DNA from: Nitzschia sp. pyKryTriq1
Lineage: Eukaryota; Bacillariophyta; Bacillariophyceae; Bacillariales; Bacillariaceae
Assembly: GCA_956465555.1 (NCBI GenBank)
Contig: OY101119.1
Location: 1-64,000 of the forward strand
Reading direction: 5' to 3'
Length of the DNA: 64,000 nucleotides
Below the pieces are notes generated by a model. That model saw only the letters and a list, made by a program, of their open reading frames with translations. It ran no database searches and was not told the DNA's origin. Below, piece by piece: positions 53,130 through 62,975 of this stretch. The position numbers and the translations under genes are program-made. Position 1 is the first letter of the stretch. Every line of letters starts with the position of its first letter.

Positions 53130-54076
53130 CGTGTAGTTCGTATGTATGTATACAGTGTGCAGTGTACAGTACAGGTGGTGTAGTCCAATGAATATACAGT
53201 ATCAGCTGTACAAACCCACCGCAGACCGCAAGTATATTCAAGAAGACTCACTCACTCTGCTCCGTTCTATGCCCTTTAGTTATTTACGAGCACTGCCTGT
53301 CTGTATGATTATACCTGACCTGCGGGCAGCTCTCTGTAAAACCGAGAGAGAGAGAGAGAGACCCGTAGACTAGTAGACTACGTTTAGATGTAGGAGCAAC
53401 AACACAGCGATGTGATGTGATGTGATGGTGTATATTCGCAATAATGTCCTTCGCTGTAACAGCAGCAGTATTATGATTGTGTTGAGTGTTGGGATGCGCG
53501 CGTGACATGGAAAGGATTTTGTTGCGTTTTTTCTCGTGTCATCGTGACGACGACGGAGATGCGATATGCGTTGCGATCGTCTTGCGCTGCGAATTCCCCC
53601 CCTCAATCCCCCACCGTTTCACGCCCCCTCCCCGCTTCTCCCCCCCCCCGCCCAAAACACCGTGGTCAATAAGAAGAACGAACAACGACAAAGACATTCA
53701 AGTTGTCGTAGGTACAGTATAATAGTAGTATGATGACTCTTGGAGTCTACTACCGGTACTTGTACCGGTAGGCTACGGAGAGAGAGAGAGTATGTACAGT
53801 ACGAGTTCCATCAATCCAAGTCAGGAGTAGTAGTAGTAGTACCGGTAGAAGTAGAGAAGCGCACAACGGATGAGAATCCCCATCGAACAGTATTAGCCCC
53901 GAGATGTTGTATTATTTAATTTTCTTACTGTGGACGTTGTTCTTGAATCTACTAGTAGTAGAAGTAGTTTCCTGGTGTGTTCTTTCATTTCTTGTTGGTG
54001 TTATTGTCGTGGATCATCCTTGTCGTCTACTCCGCGTACGGTGGTAGTACTGAATAACAAGCTACTACTGCTGCTC
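53130..54076. other. Spacer upstream of the KH gene and downstream of SF3B3
   Basis: 53344-53360 is a GA run. 53597-53655 is C-rich on the plus strand, with runs of up to nine C, so the other strand is G-rich and could form quadruplex-like structures. 53740-53850 has ACCGGTA and GA repeats. No gene is seen. Confidence 0.5.
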
Positions 54077-57000
54077 CTACAACAAGGAATTGCGGGTGTC
54101 TTCGAGTTTCTTCATAATCTCACCCACAGTACGATCCAAACGATCGGCAATCTTGATTTGTTCGTCGTGAGAAAGAGCATTAAAGGCATCGCACAAATCC
54201 CCATCGACTACATGCATGACGGGTGCATAGTACGAACGATAGGCTTGAGGATCGCGGCCCGTGGGACGGGGAGCATCTGTGCGAAGATGCCCTTCGAGTT
54301 GGGTGAAGAATTCCACGTCATCGCGAGACGTAAAGGGCACCAGCGCACCGATACGGCCCGTCACCGTCACGTAGATGAGGGACTCGGCTCCACCGGCCAC
54401 CAGAGATGACCGAGTCATACTGGTCACGATTTCTCCCACGTAGTATTGGCACAAGACTTCTAGTTTGGCAGTCGTGTCCGTCTTGGCAGTATCCCATAGA
54501 GCTCGCTGGCCCGTCAAGTCAAGGGCACCGGTGTCGGCCCCACGCGGAAGACGCATGACACAAATATTTCCAAACTTGTCGCCGACGGCAACCGTATTCC
54601 AGTCCAAAAGCTCTTGACAGACAATCGGGCGAGGACTTGGGTCGTTGGCCACAAGGACCAAGCGATTGGAAGTTGCTTCGTAGCGGATCATGTGAAGACT
54701 TCGCATCATATCTCCAAAAAAGGCACGATCACCCGCCGTTTGGATAGTCTTGACAAAGGTAGGGAGACCTCGTAGTTCACACTTTCGCAACAGTTGGCGT
54801 TTTCCCATTTCGTACAAGCGAAGTGTCGTGCCGATTCCTACCAAGAGTCTTCCTTGAAAGTGAGCCAGTGCTAGGACAGGACCATCGTCCACGTTGGTTC
54901 GATGAAGGAGTTGAAGACGATCTCCATTGACGACACGGTACAATACCACATGGCTTGCGGTATGGCGAAGGGGATTCATACTCATTCCAGTGACTGTGCC
55001 GACAGCCAACAACGATTCGCCACCACGAGTATGGAATCGGACCGAGCAGCAGCAAAGAGCGGCCTCGTTTCGATTCATTTCAATACAATCCAATGTCCGA
55101 CACGATTGGGATGGATCCAACAACCGAACGCAAGATCCCCAGTGGCCCGATTCCGGAGGAAGAGGACCTCGAATCGGGGTTTGGCGAGCCGCCTTTTCGG
55201 CCTCGTCTTCATCATCATCGTCGTCGTCGCCTTCCTCTTCTTCCTTTTTCTTGCCGTCTTCTTTCTCTTCGTCATCACTATCTTCGTCCATATCCATGGC
55301 ATCGCTATCCTTTTGACCTCCTTTCGAAGCCTTCTTCTTATCGGCTCCACCGGTGGGATCAAACCCCATACTCGTCTTTTCCTCCAACCCGTAGTCATTG
55401 TAGTCTGACTCGACCACGGCCAGGACGACTTTGCGTTTCGTGGCTGCCGCATCCACGGCGCCAGCAGCCGTAGATAACAAGGTCATTTGACGAGGCGTGT
55501 ATCGGAGAGGAATTCGATTGGTATTAAAGGCTTCGTCTTCTCCGCCTTCCATGCCGCCGGTATCGACAGAGATGATCCGCAGGGTCTTGCCCGCTGTCGC
55601 CACGACGCCTTCTGGAACAGCGTCGGACGAAAAGGCGCATCCATGGTCGAGCGGAGCATACGACAAGGGTGCCATGATATGTTTACCCGAGGCCGCATCT
55701 AAACGGCTGATCCAAGGACGACTCGACAAGAGCAACATGGCCGATCGTTGTTCGAGAGGAATACGGGACACCGAAACGGGACGAGCACCCAAGAAACGAC
55801 GTGTCGGACTCGTTCCAATGGCTCCCGTAATTGGATCGACAGTAGCTCGCAACGACGATCCATCTTCCAAACCAATCATTAGAATCAAATCGTCATTGGC
55901 TCCTCCACTACCAGATCCAGCACCGCCGGCCGGAGTTTGGAGAGAGACACTGTGCGGTCGACTCTTGAGAGCGGTACTGGATTTTTGTTGCAGAATTTTA
56001 GAGCCAGGTTCCAGACTGACAATCTTGACGGTTTGATCCCGACATCCGACGGCGGCAAAGAGGGATCGGGATTTGCCCGGTGCGACCGTTCCCGCATCGA
56101 TACAGCAGACATCGGCGCCCATTTCCCGAGTGGCACTTTCCGTCAAATTGCCGCTCAGGGCATCCAATTCAAAATACGTCACCTCGCCTCCGGCCAGGGC
56201 AATCAAGACTTGAGACGTATTGGCGGAAGCGCATTCAATACGTTTGAGACCGGGACAATGCCACTGTTTGGCTTGTCCCCGTTGGATATGACGGACGCCC
56301 GAGGGATGAATTTGGCAGAGCGATCCTCCCTTCAAGGAAGAGCATGCCAAGGTCGGAGCATTGGTCAAGAATCCGGATTCACGTCCGACTTCTTCGACCG
56401 TATCTCCGACACTCAGAACCAGGGTAGCATCGGCAAAACTGACGACAATATACTTGCTGTTGGTACTGGGAGCTTCTTCTTGAATGGTAAAGATCCCACC
56501 TGGAATTCCTGGCAATTCTGAAACGGCCAATTCCGTCACGGATGCTCCATGTCGGAGGATGCGCAAGGAACTGCACGGTCCCCGTCCGCCCAGGGTATAA
56601 ATTTGAGGACTTACTTCATTCCCGGCCAATTCTCCCACCAACAATCCCGTCGTAGGAGAAGGATTGTCCAGGGTATATATAGAAATAAGATTTTGAAGCA
56701 TGGTTGGAGTAAAGGTCTGAGCGACCGATACAGCCTTGGCGGTGGTCAATTCCGATAGGGGTGGCGGGGAGGGGCCCAACTGTTCGGAATGATTCGTCGG
56801 AGCATTGGGTAGATCAATCCGTTCGAATTGATACAAGGCATGATCTCCAAATTCGGCGGCACAAAACAAGAGTCCCTTTTTGGAAATATTCATGGAATTG
56901 GCCGTGGGAAGTGTATCCAAGAGTGCCATGTGGATACCAACGACGACCGTAGTCGCCCTGCTGTCATTTTCTTGTAGGTCCATGGAAATCTTGTAGACAT

Positions 57001-58303
57001 CTCCCAGTTCGGTTTGGGCGACGGCAAAGAATTTGCCCTTTTTTTGACGATGCACGACCAATTGCGTCACGAGAATCCCCCGCTTGGTTTCCCACTTGCG
57101 TCGGGGAACGACACAATGGATCGGATGCCCGTCGTTGGGCAAATCGGGATGATAATAGGAAACATAATCTTCACTTCCTACCAGCACTCCCGAAGGTCCA
57201 TCGCTTCCTCCGGGCAGGGCAGCCAAACAGCAGGCCGAATTGGGAACGGCCATGGCCCATTTGCGGGAGACATGATTCAATCCCAGATCCAATTCATAAT
57301 ACGCAAGCTGCTTTTGAGCCTCGTCTTCATCATTAATAAGAGTAGTTTCTTCACTGTAGTAGTAGTCTTGTTCGGGATATTGTTGTTCCAACGTGGCAAA
57401 GATGGGATTATCATATCCATTGTCGACACCGACCGTCGCAAAGGTCAAGGTTCGAGATCGATGCGCTTCCAGAGGACTGGCAATATTCGTCGTCGTCGTC
57501 GAGGTCGTCGAGGTTGTACCACCACCACCACCGCCGCCGCCGCCACCGGTATGGTTCAGCACATAGACCAATTTGCGTTTTTCCAAGGCGCTCACCAAGA
57601 CGGCCCGTCCTTTGGGATCGCTGGCAACATATTGACCGGGCGTACTGCGACGACAACCCGTCTTTCCAAACACTACCGACTGGAATTTACTGCTAGTACT
57701 ACTAGTACTACTAGTGCTGCCCTGTTGTTTGGAAAAATCCACCAAGGACCAAGCTCCGGCATCACTCGTGACGGCCAATAAATCACGTTTTTCTCCCGTC
57801 ATGCGTACGGTAGCCAAAGATCGTACAATCGAATGCGTTTCGATACGTTGCAAGAGCTTGAGTAGAGTTCGAGGAGAAGGAGGAGGAGCTGGAGCTTCTT
57901 CATTGCCATCATCATCTTCCGTAATAGTAGTAATAGTAGTAGTCACGATACCATATAGTTCCAAGACACCCCCCGCCTTGGCCACACAAATTTGTTGGAC
58001 GCCCGTCGCTGCCTCCAACGATGTACTACTAGTACTAGTACTACTCGGAAGAAGAAATTCTCCAATGACTGATTCGATAATAGCACCACTGGGTTTGAGA
58101 CGCACATCCAACAATTTCATGGCGAGCGATGTGACGGGAACTTGAGATGCTGCTGCGGCTGCGGCGGCGGCTTTGGCCGCGGCGGCCTCGTCGCCGGATT
58201 TGGCATCGACAGTCGTGGTAGTAGTAGTTGCGACTACGGCCGGAGCAGCAGCAGCAGAAGCAGCAGCTGCAGCTGCTGCGGTACTTTCATCGAGCGGTGC
58301 CAT
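54077..58303 (-). CDS. SF3B3/SAP130, U2 snRNP splicing factor
   Basis: 1408 residues, ATG at 58301-58303, single exon. SF3B3 is the triple beta-propeller scaffold of the SF3b complex that holds SF3B1 at the branch site. The N-terminal propeller (about 45-650) reads as the MMS1_N fold: SGAIIESVIGEFLLPSSTST, YCVTSDAG-like blades, FQSVVFGKTGCRRSTPGQYV. The C-terminal CPSF_A domain (about 1040-1390) is very well conserved: WGSCVRLLDPSQ, TLDCIEMNRNEAALCC, FHTRGGESLLAVGTV, CELRGLPTFVKTIQ, LDWNTVAVGDKFGNICVMRL and MHVVDGDLCDAF. The end, IADRLDRTVGEIMKKLED, is typical. DDB1 and CPSF1 share the fold but not these strings. Human SF3B3 has 1217 residues; the excess is an Ala-rich N-terminus and an Asp/Glu/Lys insert at about 985-1035. 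Confidence 0.95.
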   Translation of the reverse strand: MAPLDESTAAAAAAASAAAAPAVVATTTTTTVDAKSGDEAAAAKAAAAAAAASQVPVTSLAMKLLDVRLKPSGAIIESVIGEFLLPSSTSTSSTSLEAATGVQQICVAKAGGVLELYGIVTTTITTITEDDDGNEEAPAPPPSPRTLLKLLQRIETHSIVRSLATVRMTGEKRDLLAVTSDAGAWSLVDFSKQQGSTSSTSSTSSKFQSVVFGKTGCRRSTPGQYVASDPKGRAVLVSALEKRKLVYVLNHTGGGGGGGGGGTTSTTSTTTTNIASPLEAHRSRTLTFATVGVDNGYDNPIFATLEQQYPEQDYYYSEETTLINDEDEAQKQLAYYELDLGLNHVSRKWAMAVPNSACCLAALPGGSDGPSGVLVGSEDYVSYYHPDLPNDGHPIHCVVPRRKWETKRGILVTQLVVHRQKKGKFFAVAQTELGDVYKISMDLQENDSRATTVVVGIHMALLDTLPTANSMNISKKGLLFCAAEFGDHALYQFERIDLPNAPTNHSEQLGPSPPPLSELTTAKAVSVAQTFTPTMLQNLISIYTLDNPSPTTGLLVGELAGNEVSPQIYTLGGRGPCSSLRILRHGASVTELAVSELPGIPGGIFTIQEEAPSTNSKYIVVSFADATLVLSVGDTVEEVGRESGFLTNAPTLACSSLKGGSLCQIHPSGVRHIQRGQAKQWHCPGLKRIECASANTSQVLIALAGGEVTYFELDALSGNLTESATREMGADVCCIDAGTVAPGKSRSLFAAVGCRDQTVKIVSLEPGSKILQQKSSTALKSRPHSVSLQTPAGGAGSGSGGANDDLILMIGLEDGSSLRATVDPITGAIGTSPTRRFLGARPVSVSRIPLEQRSAMLLLSSRPWISRLDAASGKHIMAPLSYAPLDHGCAFSSDAVPEGVVATAGKTLRIISVDTGGMEGGEDEAFNTNRIPLRYTPRQMTLLSTAAGAVDAAATKRKVVLAVVESDYNDYGLEEKTSMGFDPTGGADKKKASKGGQKDSDAMDMDEDSDDEEKEDGKKKEEEEGDDDDDDEDEAEKAARQTPIRGPLPPESGHWGSCVRLLDPSQSCRTLDCIEMNRNEAALCCCSVRFHTRGGESLLAVGTVTGMSMNPLRHTASHVVLYRVVNGDRLQLLHRTNVDDGPVLALAHFQGRLLVGIGTTLRLYEMGKRQLLRKCELRGLPTFVKTIQTAGDRAFFGDMMRSLHMIRYEATSNRLVLVANDPSPRPIVCQELLDWNTVAVGDKFGNICVMRLPRGADTGALDLTGQRALWDTAKTDTTAKLEVLCQYYVGEIVTSMTRSSLVAGGAESLIYVTVTGRIGALVPFTSRDDVEFFTQLEGHLRTDAPRPTGRDPQAYRSYYAPVMHVVDGDLCDAFNALSHDEQIKIADRLDRTVGEIMKKLEDTRNSLL

Positions 58304-59003
58304 ATGGATCTTGTGTTATAGGCTGTTGTAGCTGGCAATAATGCTGTATGTGCGTGCTTATGATTGCTTGCTTGTTTGCTTGTTTGCTTGCGGAACCGCT
58401 ATCACTGTACTCAATTCACACAAACAGATGGGTGTGGATGAACGACGACAGCGATCAACCTGACTGATGCCCTAATACAGTATTATGCTGCTAATAATAT
58501 CCTACCGGCGGTATCATAATCATAATAAGATCAAATCTGCAGCAGCCGCATCGGATCGATAATAGAGAGCGGCGCAATGGTCGGCGGCGGGACAACCGCA
58601 CAACCGCACGAACGTGCGGCTGTCGCGTTCGTCTCGCCGCAAGCACCCAATCTGGATAATACAACCCCCCCCTTACCGACAGTACTAACTGTAGCTGAGT
58701 TACAATACGTAGATACATAACGATGCTTGCTTTATCCATCCATCCAAAACAAAGAAGAAGAAGAGGGGTCCCTATGTGTTCGTCATGCGTTAGTCGGACA
58801 GTCGGACACTTTTGTACCGTCCGTGCGTTGTTCACATAGTACGTACACACTACAGTACAAGTACTACTAATCTACTACGATGATGATGATGATGCTGATG
58901 ATGTTCGTCTGTTTGGTGCGAAAATATTATAATTTACCAAAAAAAAGAACATTGAAACATCATCCTCGCATCATCCTCGCATCATCCTCGCATCATCATC
59001 ATC
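58304..59003. promoter_or_regulatory. Divergent promoter region SF3B3 / GT8-like gene
   Basis: Head-to-head spacer. 58355-58390 has TTGC/TTGTT repeats. 58560-58650 is a GC-rich patch with 'cgcacgaacgtgcg', an inverted repeat. 58965-59003 is tandem 'catcatcctcg', running into the start codon of the next gene. No gene is seen. Confidence 0.4.
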
Positions 59004-60869
59004 ATGTCGACGACGACGACGACGACGACAACATCAACGACCACAATGCCAGGAGCAGCAAGGCGGCGGCGACGGGGAATCATAAGAAAGGATTATGCTC
59101 TTTTTGTGGCATTCGTTTGGTTTGGATTTCTGCTTCGGGATACTTGGAATCTTGTATTCGTATTGACAACAACAACGTCCTCGTCGTCGAGCCACCACCA
59201 ACAGCAAGGACACGATAGTAGTACTACGACTACTAGTAGTACTACCACCTCGTCGTTCGACATGCCATATTATAATAATCAACCCTTGGTATCATCAGTA
59301 GTACTAGACGGTCGTGCAGTAGTCAGCACAAGAGGATATGATGATGATGGTGATACAAACAACAACAACCACAACAACAACAACAACAATACGAGCAACA
59401 ACAACAAGAAGAAGATCAGCAGCAATACCAATACCAATACCAATACCAATACCAATACTATGCACGTGCTCTTGGCTCTGGCCGACAACCAAGTGGGGTT
59501 CTTTCGAGAAGTGGAAATCCTACTCAAAAGTCTTCTGTTGAATGCACCCGAATATCCCAGTTCTACTACTAGTACTACTAGTAGTACTAGTACTAGTACA
59601 AGCACATTGGTGATTCATATCATGGCCGATGGTCCAGCCTATGCCATGTTGGAACAACTTTTCTATTCGTCGTCCGACGAGGACGAGGACAAAGAAGGCG
59701 AAAGCAACAACAACAACCACAACCACAGAGGACCATCCGCCACCACCACCACCACCACTAATCTACATTTGTGGAAGTCCAAGAATCCGGTCATCATTCA
59801 AACGTATAATTGTGAATCGTACCTTCCACAATGGAAACGCAAGATCCGTTCCTTGTACCGACGGGGTGGGATGGATATTCAAAGTGCGCGACGAGATTTG
59901 GAATATCATACCATGGGAACATGGTTCCGTCTATTGGCGCATAAAGTGCTAACCATGCCACCACCGACACTACCGACACCATTACTACCACCACTATCAC
60001 CGCCGCGAAAGTACAACAACCACAACCACAACAACACTACTACTACTGCTACTATTGAAAATGTCTTGTATTTGGATTCCGATGTGGTTTTATTGGCCAA
60101 TCTACAAGATTTGTGGAAGCATTACTACATGTTTGACAACGACGTCGACCACGACCACGACGACGATGACAACAACTCTTTGCACCCAAACTACTATTTT
60201 CAGTGGGGTGCCTCGCAGTGTGCCGGATTTCTTATTTTGAACATACAAAAATTAGAAGAAATGTGGAACATTGTCGATTCGTTTGGATTAAACAAGGCTC
60301 GGCAAGAAATAATAAAAATGCAACAACAACAAACTGGTGGTGGTGGTGGTGGTGGTGGTTCCAGCAGATCCAGCAATATCATGGCCGATCAATTATTCCT
60401 TCGTACCGTCCAACTGGCCCAACCCGACAGGGTAGGACGGTTACCGGACCGGTGGGACAATACCATGGCGTCGACACTGTGGCGTTGGAAAACGACGTTG
60501 GTCGAAAAACGACCACAGATTGGATACATTCATTTCAATGGAGGAGGATATACGCAACACGCTTGGTTTTTGGAAAATGATAGTACGACTACTACTACTA
60601 CCACTAATGCTACTGGTGGTGGTGGTGGTGGTGTTGATGATGAAGCAGTAGTACAACAACAAGTTCTCTACGACCATGCCTGGTTGACCAGCAAGGATGC
60701 TCGTGTGGCCAGCAGTTTTGGAATTGCCGATTATTATATTCGACTTCCATGGAAATGGGCTCGCTACTTTGCCGAGGCCAAGATCCCACCATGGAGCAAC
60801 GGAAGTCGTATTGAAATTCACTACAAAAATCGTACAACAACAACAAGAACAAGAGGAACAAAAAGATGA
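59004..60869 (+). CDS. GT8-like type II membrane glycosyltransferase
   Basis: 621 residues, single exon. A basic N-terminus (RRRRRGIIRK) precedes a signal anchor at about 30-52 (YALFVAFVWFGFLLRDTWNL), then a Ser/Asn linker to about 150. The GT-A domain starts HVLLALADNQVGFFREVEIL and continues LVIHIMADGPAYAMLEQLF. GTWFRLLAHKVL precedes the metal-binding DXD in NVLYLDSDVVLLANLQDLW (Asp358 and Asp360). CAGFLILNIQKLEEMWN is followed by MADQLFLRTVQLAQPD and YIHFNGGGYTQHAW. This order (DXD, later Gln/Asp-rich box, HFNG) is that of GT8 enzymes such as glycogenin/GUX/xylosyltransferases and the first domain of LARGE. It is expected in the Golgi lumen; the donor sugar is unknown. His/Asn/Asp runs interrupt the domain without breaking motifs. 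Confidence 0.8.
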   Translation: MSTTTTTTTTSTTTMPGAARRRRRGIIRKDYALFVAFVWFGFLLRDTWNLVFVLTTTTSSSSSHHQQQGHDSSTTTTSSTTTSSFDMPYYNNQPLVSSVVLDGRAVVSTRGYDDDGDTNNNNHNNNNNNTSNNNKKKISSNTNTNTNTNTNTMHVLLALADNQVGFFREVEILLKSLLLNAPEYPSSTTSTTSSTSTSTSTLVIHIMADGPAYAMLEQLFYSSSDEDEDKEGESNNNNHNHRGPSATTTTTTNLHLWKSKNPVIIQTYNCESYLPQWKRKIRSLYRRGGMDIQSARRDLEYHTMGTWFRLLAHKVLTMPPPTLPTPLLPPLSPPRKYNNHNHNNTTTTATIENVLYLDSDVVLLANLQDLWKHYYMFDNDVDHDHDDDDNNSLHPNYYFQWGASQCAGFLILNIQKLEEMWNIVDSFGLNKARQEIIKMQQQQTGGGGGGGGSSRSSNIMADQLFLRTVQLAQPDRVGRLPDRWDNTMASTLWRWKTTLVEKRPQIGYIHFNGGGYTQHAWFLENDSTTTTTTTNATGGGGGGVDDEAVVQQQVLYDHAWLTSKDARVASSFGIADYYIRLPWKWARYFAEAKIPPWSNGSRIEIHYKNRTTTTRTRGTKR

Positions 60870-61628
60870 AGTAGAAGACGAAGAAGAAGACTTTCGTCGT
60901 AGTACTAAAGACATTTTGTTGAAAAGAATGCTCTACTACTTAGTAGAGCTAGCTAGCGAGTATTGCTGCTAGAGAGTAGTGTAAGTAACAGTAACAGTAG
61001 TTACTACGAGCTAATTAATATACTACTAGTAGTCGTAGTATTTCATTCTTGTCTTTTCGTATGGTCTTTTCTTGTCGCCGGGCAAGAAGAAGAATGAGGA
61101 CGAGCGTTTGTTTCTCAACTCAAAAATATAATTCAGCCACTACTAGTACTACTACTACTACTACTGTACTCTGACGCTCGAGAGCAATGAATAATCTAAT
61201 CATCCTCTCCTATTGCGACGGCGGTACTACTAGTAGGAATAGTACGAAAGTTGAAGAGTTTCAGCAAATCCTCATAATAATGTATTTGAGTACGAATATC
61301 ATCATCTACAGTATGTACTACGTATCAGCATGAGTACTACTGTAATAGCAGAGTGAGTGAATCGTCTGCACGCCATCCGCCGCGGCACCTATGCCATGCT
61401 GGTTGACCTTTTGGCCAAAAATAACTCGACGAGCGAAGCGAGGAGGATCGCGCTGTACATCCGGGTCCTTTTGATATACAACCGGGCCCCTTATGTGTCG
61501 AATTCCGACGCTGTTATTCTTTTATCGCTGTGCTATTCCAACGCATTGTTATTCCAAATCACAATTCAGTATCATCAACTATTTCCAATACTTGCTCTCT
61601 ACAGTACCATATTATCATACTCTCTGCA
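60870..61628. other. Spacer, CTA/TAG-rich
   Basis: 60930-61045 and 61135-61175 are CTA/TAG runs. 61350-61500 is GC-richer and open in one frame but starts with GTG and has no domain. No gene is supported. Confidence 0.5.
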
Positions 61629-62367
61629 ATGGCAGGTAAAGGAGGACGTCCTCACGGCACAAAGAAGACGGAAGAGGAAAAGAAGGCGGCAAAAGCAGTA
61701 AGAGATGCGGCTCCGTGTTCAACTTCAAATCGTTCTTCAAAGTCAAAAGGTGAATGATGCTGTGAAAAGCATCGGGCCCGAGCTCCAACGACTGCGAGAC
61801 ATGAATGCAAAAGGATATCCCGCGGCATTGACTGCTGCTGCTACTAGTATTCATGAGGAGGAGGTCGGTACAGCTAGTATCATGGCTACTACTAGTGCTA
61901 CTACTAGTGCTACTACTACTGAAGCGACAACTGCTACTACTACAAGTACAACTACTGCTGCTAGTACCACTCGTGAAGCGACAACTGCAACTGCAAATGC
62001 AACTGCTACAAGTACAACTACAACTACTGCTGCTAGTGATTCTAGTGCTATGAACCGTCTTACAAGATGGCCCCAGATGGGTGTCTTACCAGCGATGGAA
62101 CGACCATTTGTCCCGGCTGCAATGGAACAAGATTCTACAGACCGAACTCGAAGGCTAGTTGGTGGCATGTGGATAGGAAGCAACAACTTGTTGCTGCCTA
62201 CTGCAACTACTGCTACTACAACTACTGCTGGGCGAAAACGTGGTCGTGATAAAGCAACAAGGCAGGGTCGAACATGCAAGGCTTGCGCTTGGGAAGACTG
62301 TCGAGGACGACATGCAACTTATGGTGCTCCCATGTGTCAATTTCCAACAATTGTAACTACCAACTAG
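61629..62367 (+). CDS. Small basic protein with AT-hook-like start and Cys cluster
   Basis: Two exons in my model: 61629-61697 and 61750-62367, with a 52-base GTAAGA...AAAAG intron on codon boundaries, 228 residues. The N-terminus MAGKGGRPHGTKKTEEEKKA contains a GRP core like an AT-hook. It is followed by a helical region VNDAVKSIGPELQRLRDMNA. The centre (about 60-120) is Thr/Ala-rich from ACT/GCT triplet repeats. The C-terminus is basic with GRKRGRDKATRQGRTCKACA, then WEDCRGRHATYGAPMC; four Cys and one His could bind zinc. It looks like a small DNA-binding protein, perhaps from a mobile element (inference). If the intron is wrong, it is two overlapping frames. Confidence 0.5.
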
Positions 62368-62975
62368 CTTGCTTTTACTACTACTACTAGCCGTAACAAA
62401 GCAAGCATTATTATATCACTACTACTAGCCGTAACAAAGCAATGTTTTACATAACGAAACGACAAGACCTTTTGCTCGAGGAACAATACCTTTTGCTCGA
62501 AGAACATCCTTTCCACCAATCAAAATCCTTTAATAAGAGCAAAAGGGTCAACCACCACCATTGAGGTGCCTCCGCCGCGCCCCTATACACGTACAGGCCT
62601 ACCGCGCCGGCAGAGCTCTTCCCAGGATTCAATATCGATTTTTTTCGTTTTGTGTCTACTAGCCAAACGACAGTACTGTACTTCACCTTCTTCTGTATCT
62701 TCTCCATCTTCTCTACCAAAACAATGACACATAATACATACAGTACAACATATGTACATGTGTTGTGATGCGTCTCTTTGTTCCATACAACAAAACAAAA
62801 CAACAACATGATTTGAATTCTTTTGATTCCATTACACTGGTAATAATATCATCTACTACAGTACTGTACATAATATATTTTCGTTTGGCATCATCATCAG
62901 TCATCATCATCATCTCCATCATCATCGATTGATGAAAGCATCAAAAACATATCAATATAAATAATAATGATGATA
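62368..62975. other. Spacer with short direct repeats
   Basis: 'ctactactagccgtaacaaa' with 'gcaa' occurs at 62382 and 62421. 'ccttttgctcga' with 'gaac' occurs at 62468 and 62490. 62900-62940 is CAT/ATC-rich. No gene is seen. Confidence 0.5.

Noticed and set aside
54077-58303. DDB1 or CPSF1
   Set aside because: They share the propeller fold, but the C-terminal strings (CELRGLPTFVKTIQ, MHVVDGDLCDAF) are those of SF3B3.
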